A stretch of 28,115 nt of DNA from IMG/VR virus record IMGVR_UViG_3300025687_000237, positions 1 through 28,115 of that record; one strand, written 5' to 3'. The notes beneath the pieces are model-generated. The model did no database searches. It was not told the origin of the DNA and saw only the letters and a program-made list of their open reading frames with translations. The position numbers and the translations under genes were made by a program. The stretch is from a virus. Positions 27,781 to 28,115 of this stretch are shown in pieces (position 1 is the stretch's first letter; every line of letters begins with the position of its first letter).

Positions 27781-28115
27781 TACATCCCCTGGTTTGTTTT
27801 AGAATTCCAAACTTCTTTTGCAATCATCTGGTCTATATACATATCTATAGACAACATTTTACTGGCCTGTATATCTAATATACTATCATCACCCAAAGGG
27901 AATGGACCAGACTTTGCTTTTTCTTTGATTTTGTCGTATGATATTATAGCATTATCATTAGTAAAATTCAACTCAGGCGGTGTAAAGAAAACGCCCTCTC
28001 GTTCTAGAGAGTACTTTACCCACTGTTTTACTTCCCAATCAAAATAAAAGTTTTTATGTAATTTTCCTATAACATAAAATGCATAAAATATCTGTTCTGG
28101 GGTTGCGCCTTCCAT
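27780..28115 (-). CDS. Unknown protein upstream of portal; possibly truncated by the window edge (111 residues visible)
   Basis: The frame runs from the window end. A Met codon sits exactly at 28115, so this may be the true start or an internal Met of a larger protein. The visible part is helical (PEQIFYAFYVIGKLHKNFYF, then DWEVKQWVKYSLE) and acidic, with no recognised domain. Its position directly before portal would suit a terminase-linked or head-assembly protein, but nothing in the sequence proves it. The stop overlaps the portal ATG. Confidence 0.55.
   Translation of the reverse strand: MEGATPEQIFYAFYVIGKLHKNFYFDWEVKQWVKYSLEREGVFFTPPELNFTNDNAIISYDKIKEKAKSGPFPLGDDSILDIQASKMLSIDMYIDQMIAKEVWNSKTNQGM

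Overview
This window reads as part of a large AT-rich tailed bacteriophage genome, probably a jumbo-class phage; genome size cannot be judged from 28 kb. The evidence is a portal protein, a phage-borne multisubunit-type RNA polymerase fused into one polypeptide, a cluster of ten tRNA genes, very tight gene packing with many stop/start overlaps, and no bacterial housekeeping context. The host cannot be named. Shine-Dalgarno sites and sigma70-like promoters point to a bacterium.

Layout. (1) 1-2400, plus strand: the 3' end of an IMP dehydrogenase gene, then small genes including a PD-(D/E)XK endonuclease-like protein. (2) 2400-2940: a GC-rich gene whose sequence is almost entirely a row of back-to-back perfect stem-loops. 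(3) 3000-6400: a tRNA cluster. All ten tRNAs have U at the wobble position. tRNA-Leu(UAA) carries a group I intron between U34 and A35, and a second tRNA with a UAG anticodon lacks the long leucine variable arm. Three small GC-richer genes with signs of foreign origin and a duplicated tRNA 3' end are interspersed. (4) 6400-7100: small plus-strand genes ending at a terminator shared with the opposite strand. (5) 18437-7115, minus strand: one long operon headed by a 3192-residue beta-beta' RNA polymerase containing three LAGLIDADG inteins, each at a catalytic-centre motif, followed by four small genes (unknown, coiled coil with membrane tail, PAS domain, membrane protein). (6) 18551-21929, plus strand: a zinc-finger protein and a RavA/ViaA-like pair (MoxR AAA+ ATPase and VWA protein). 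(7) 21950-24057: a retron, with a structured ncRNA locus flanked by a1/a2 inverted repeats, a retron-type reverse transcriptase and three small overlapping or adjacent genes. (8) 24148-25509: a GT4-like glycosyltransferase behind a promoter-leader module also present at 625-679. (9) 28115-25546, minus strand: start of a virion module (unknown gene, portal, two small genes).

Together the genes suggest a phage that transcribes some of its own genes with a private polymerase, supplements host tRNAs for A-ending codons, and carries an unusual load of self-splicing elements (three inteins and one group I intron) plus a retron. The most unusual items are the hairpin-packed gene, the intein at ADFDGD that lacks the usual catalytic residues, the tRNA-Leu intron and the phage-borne retron.
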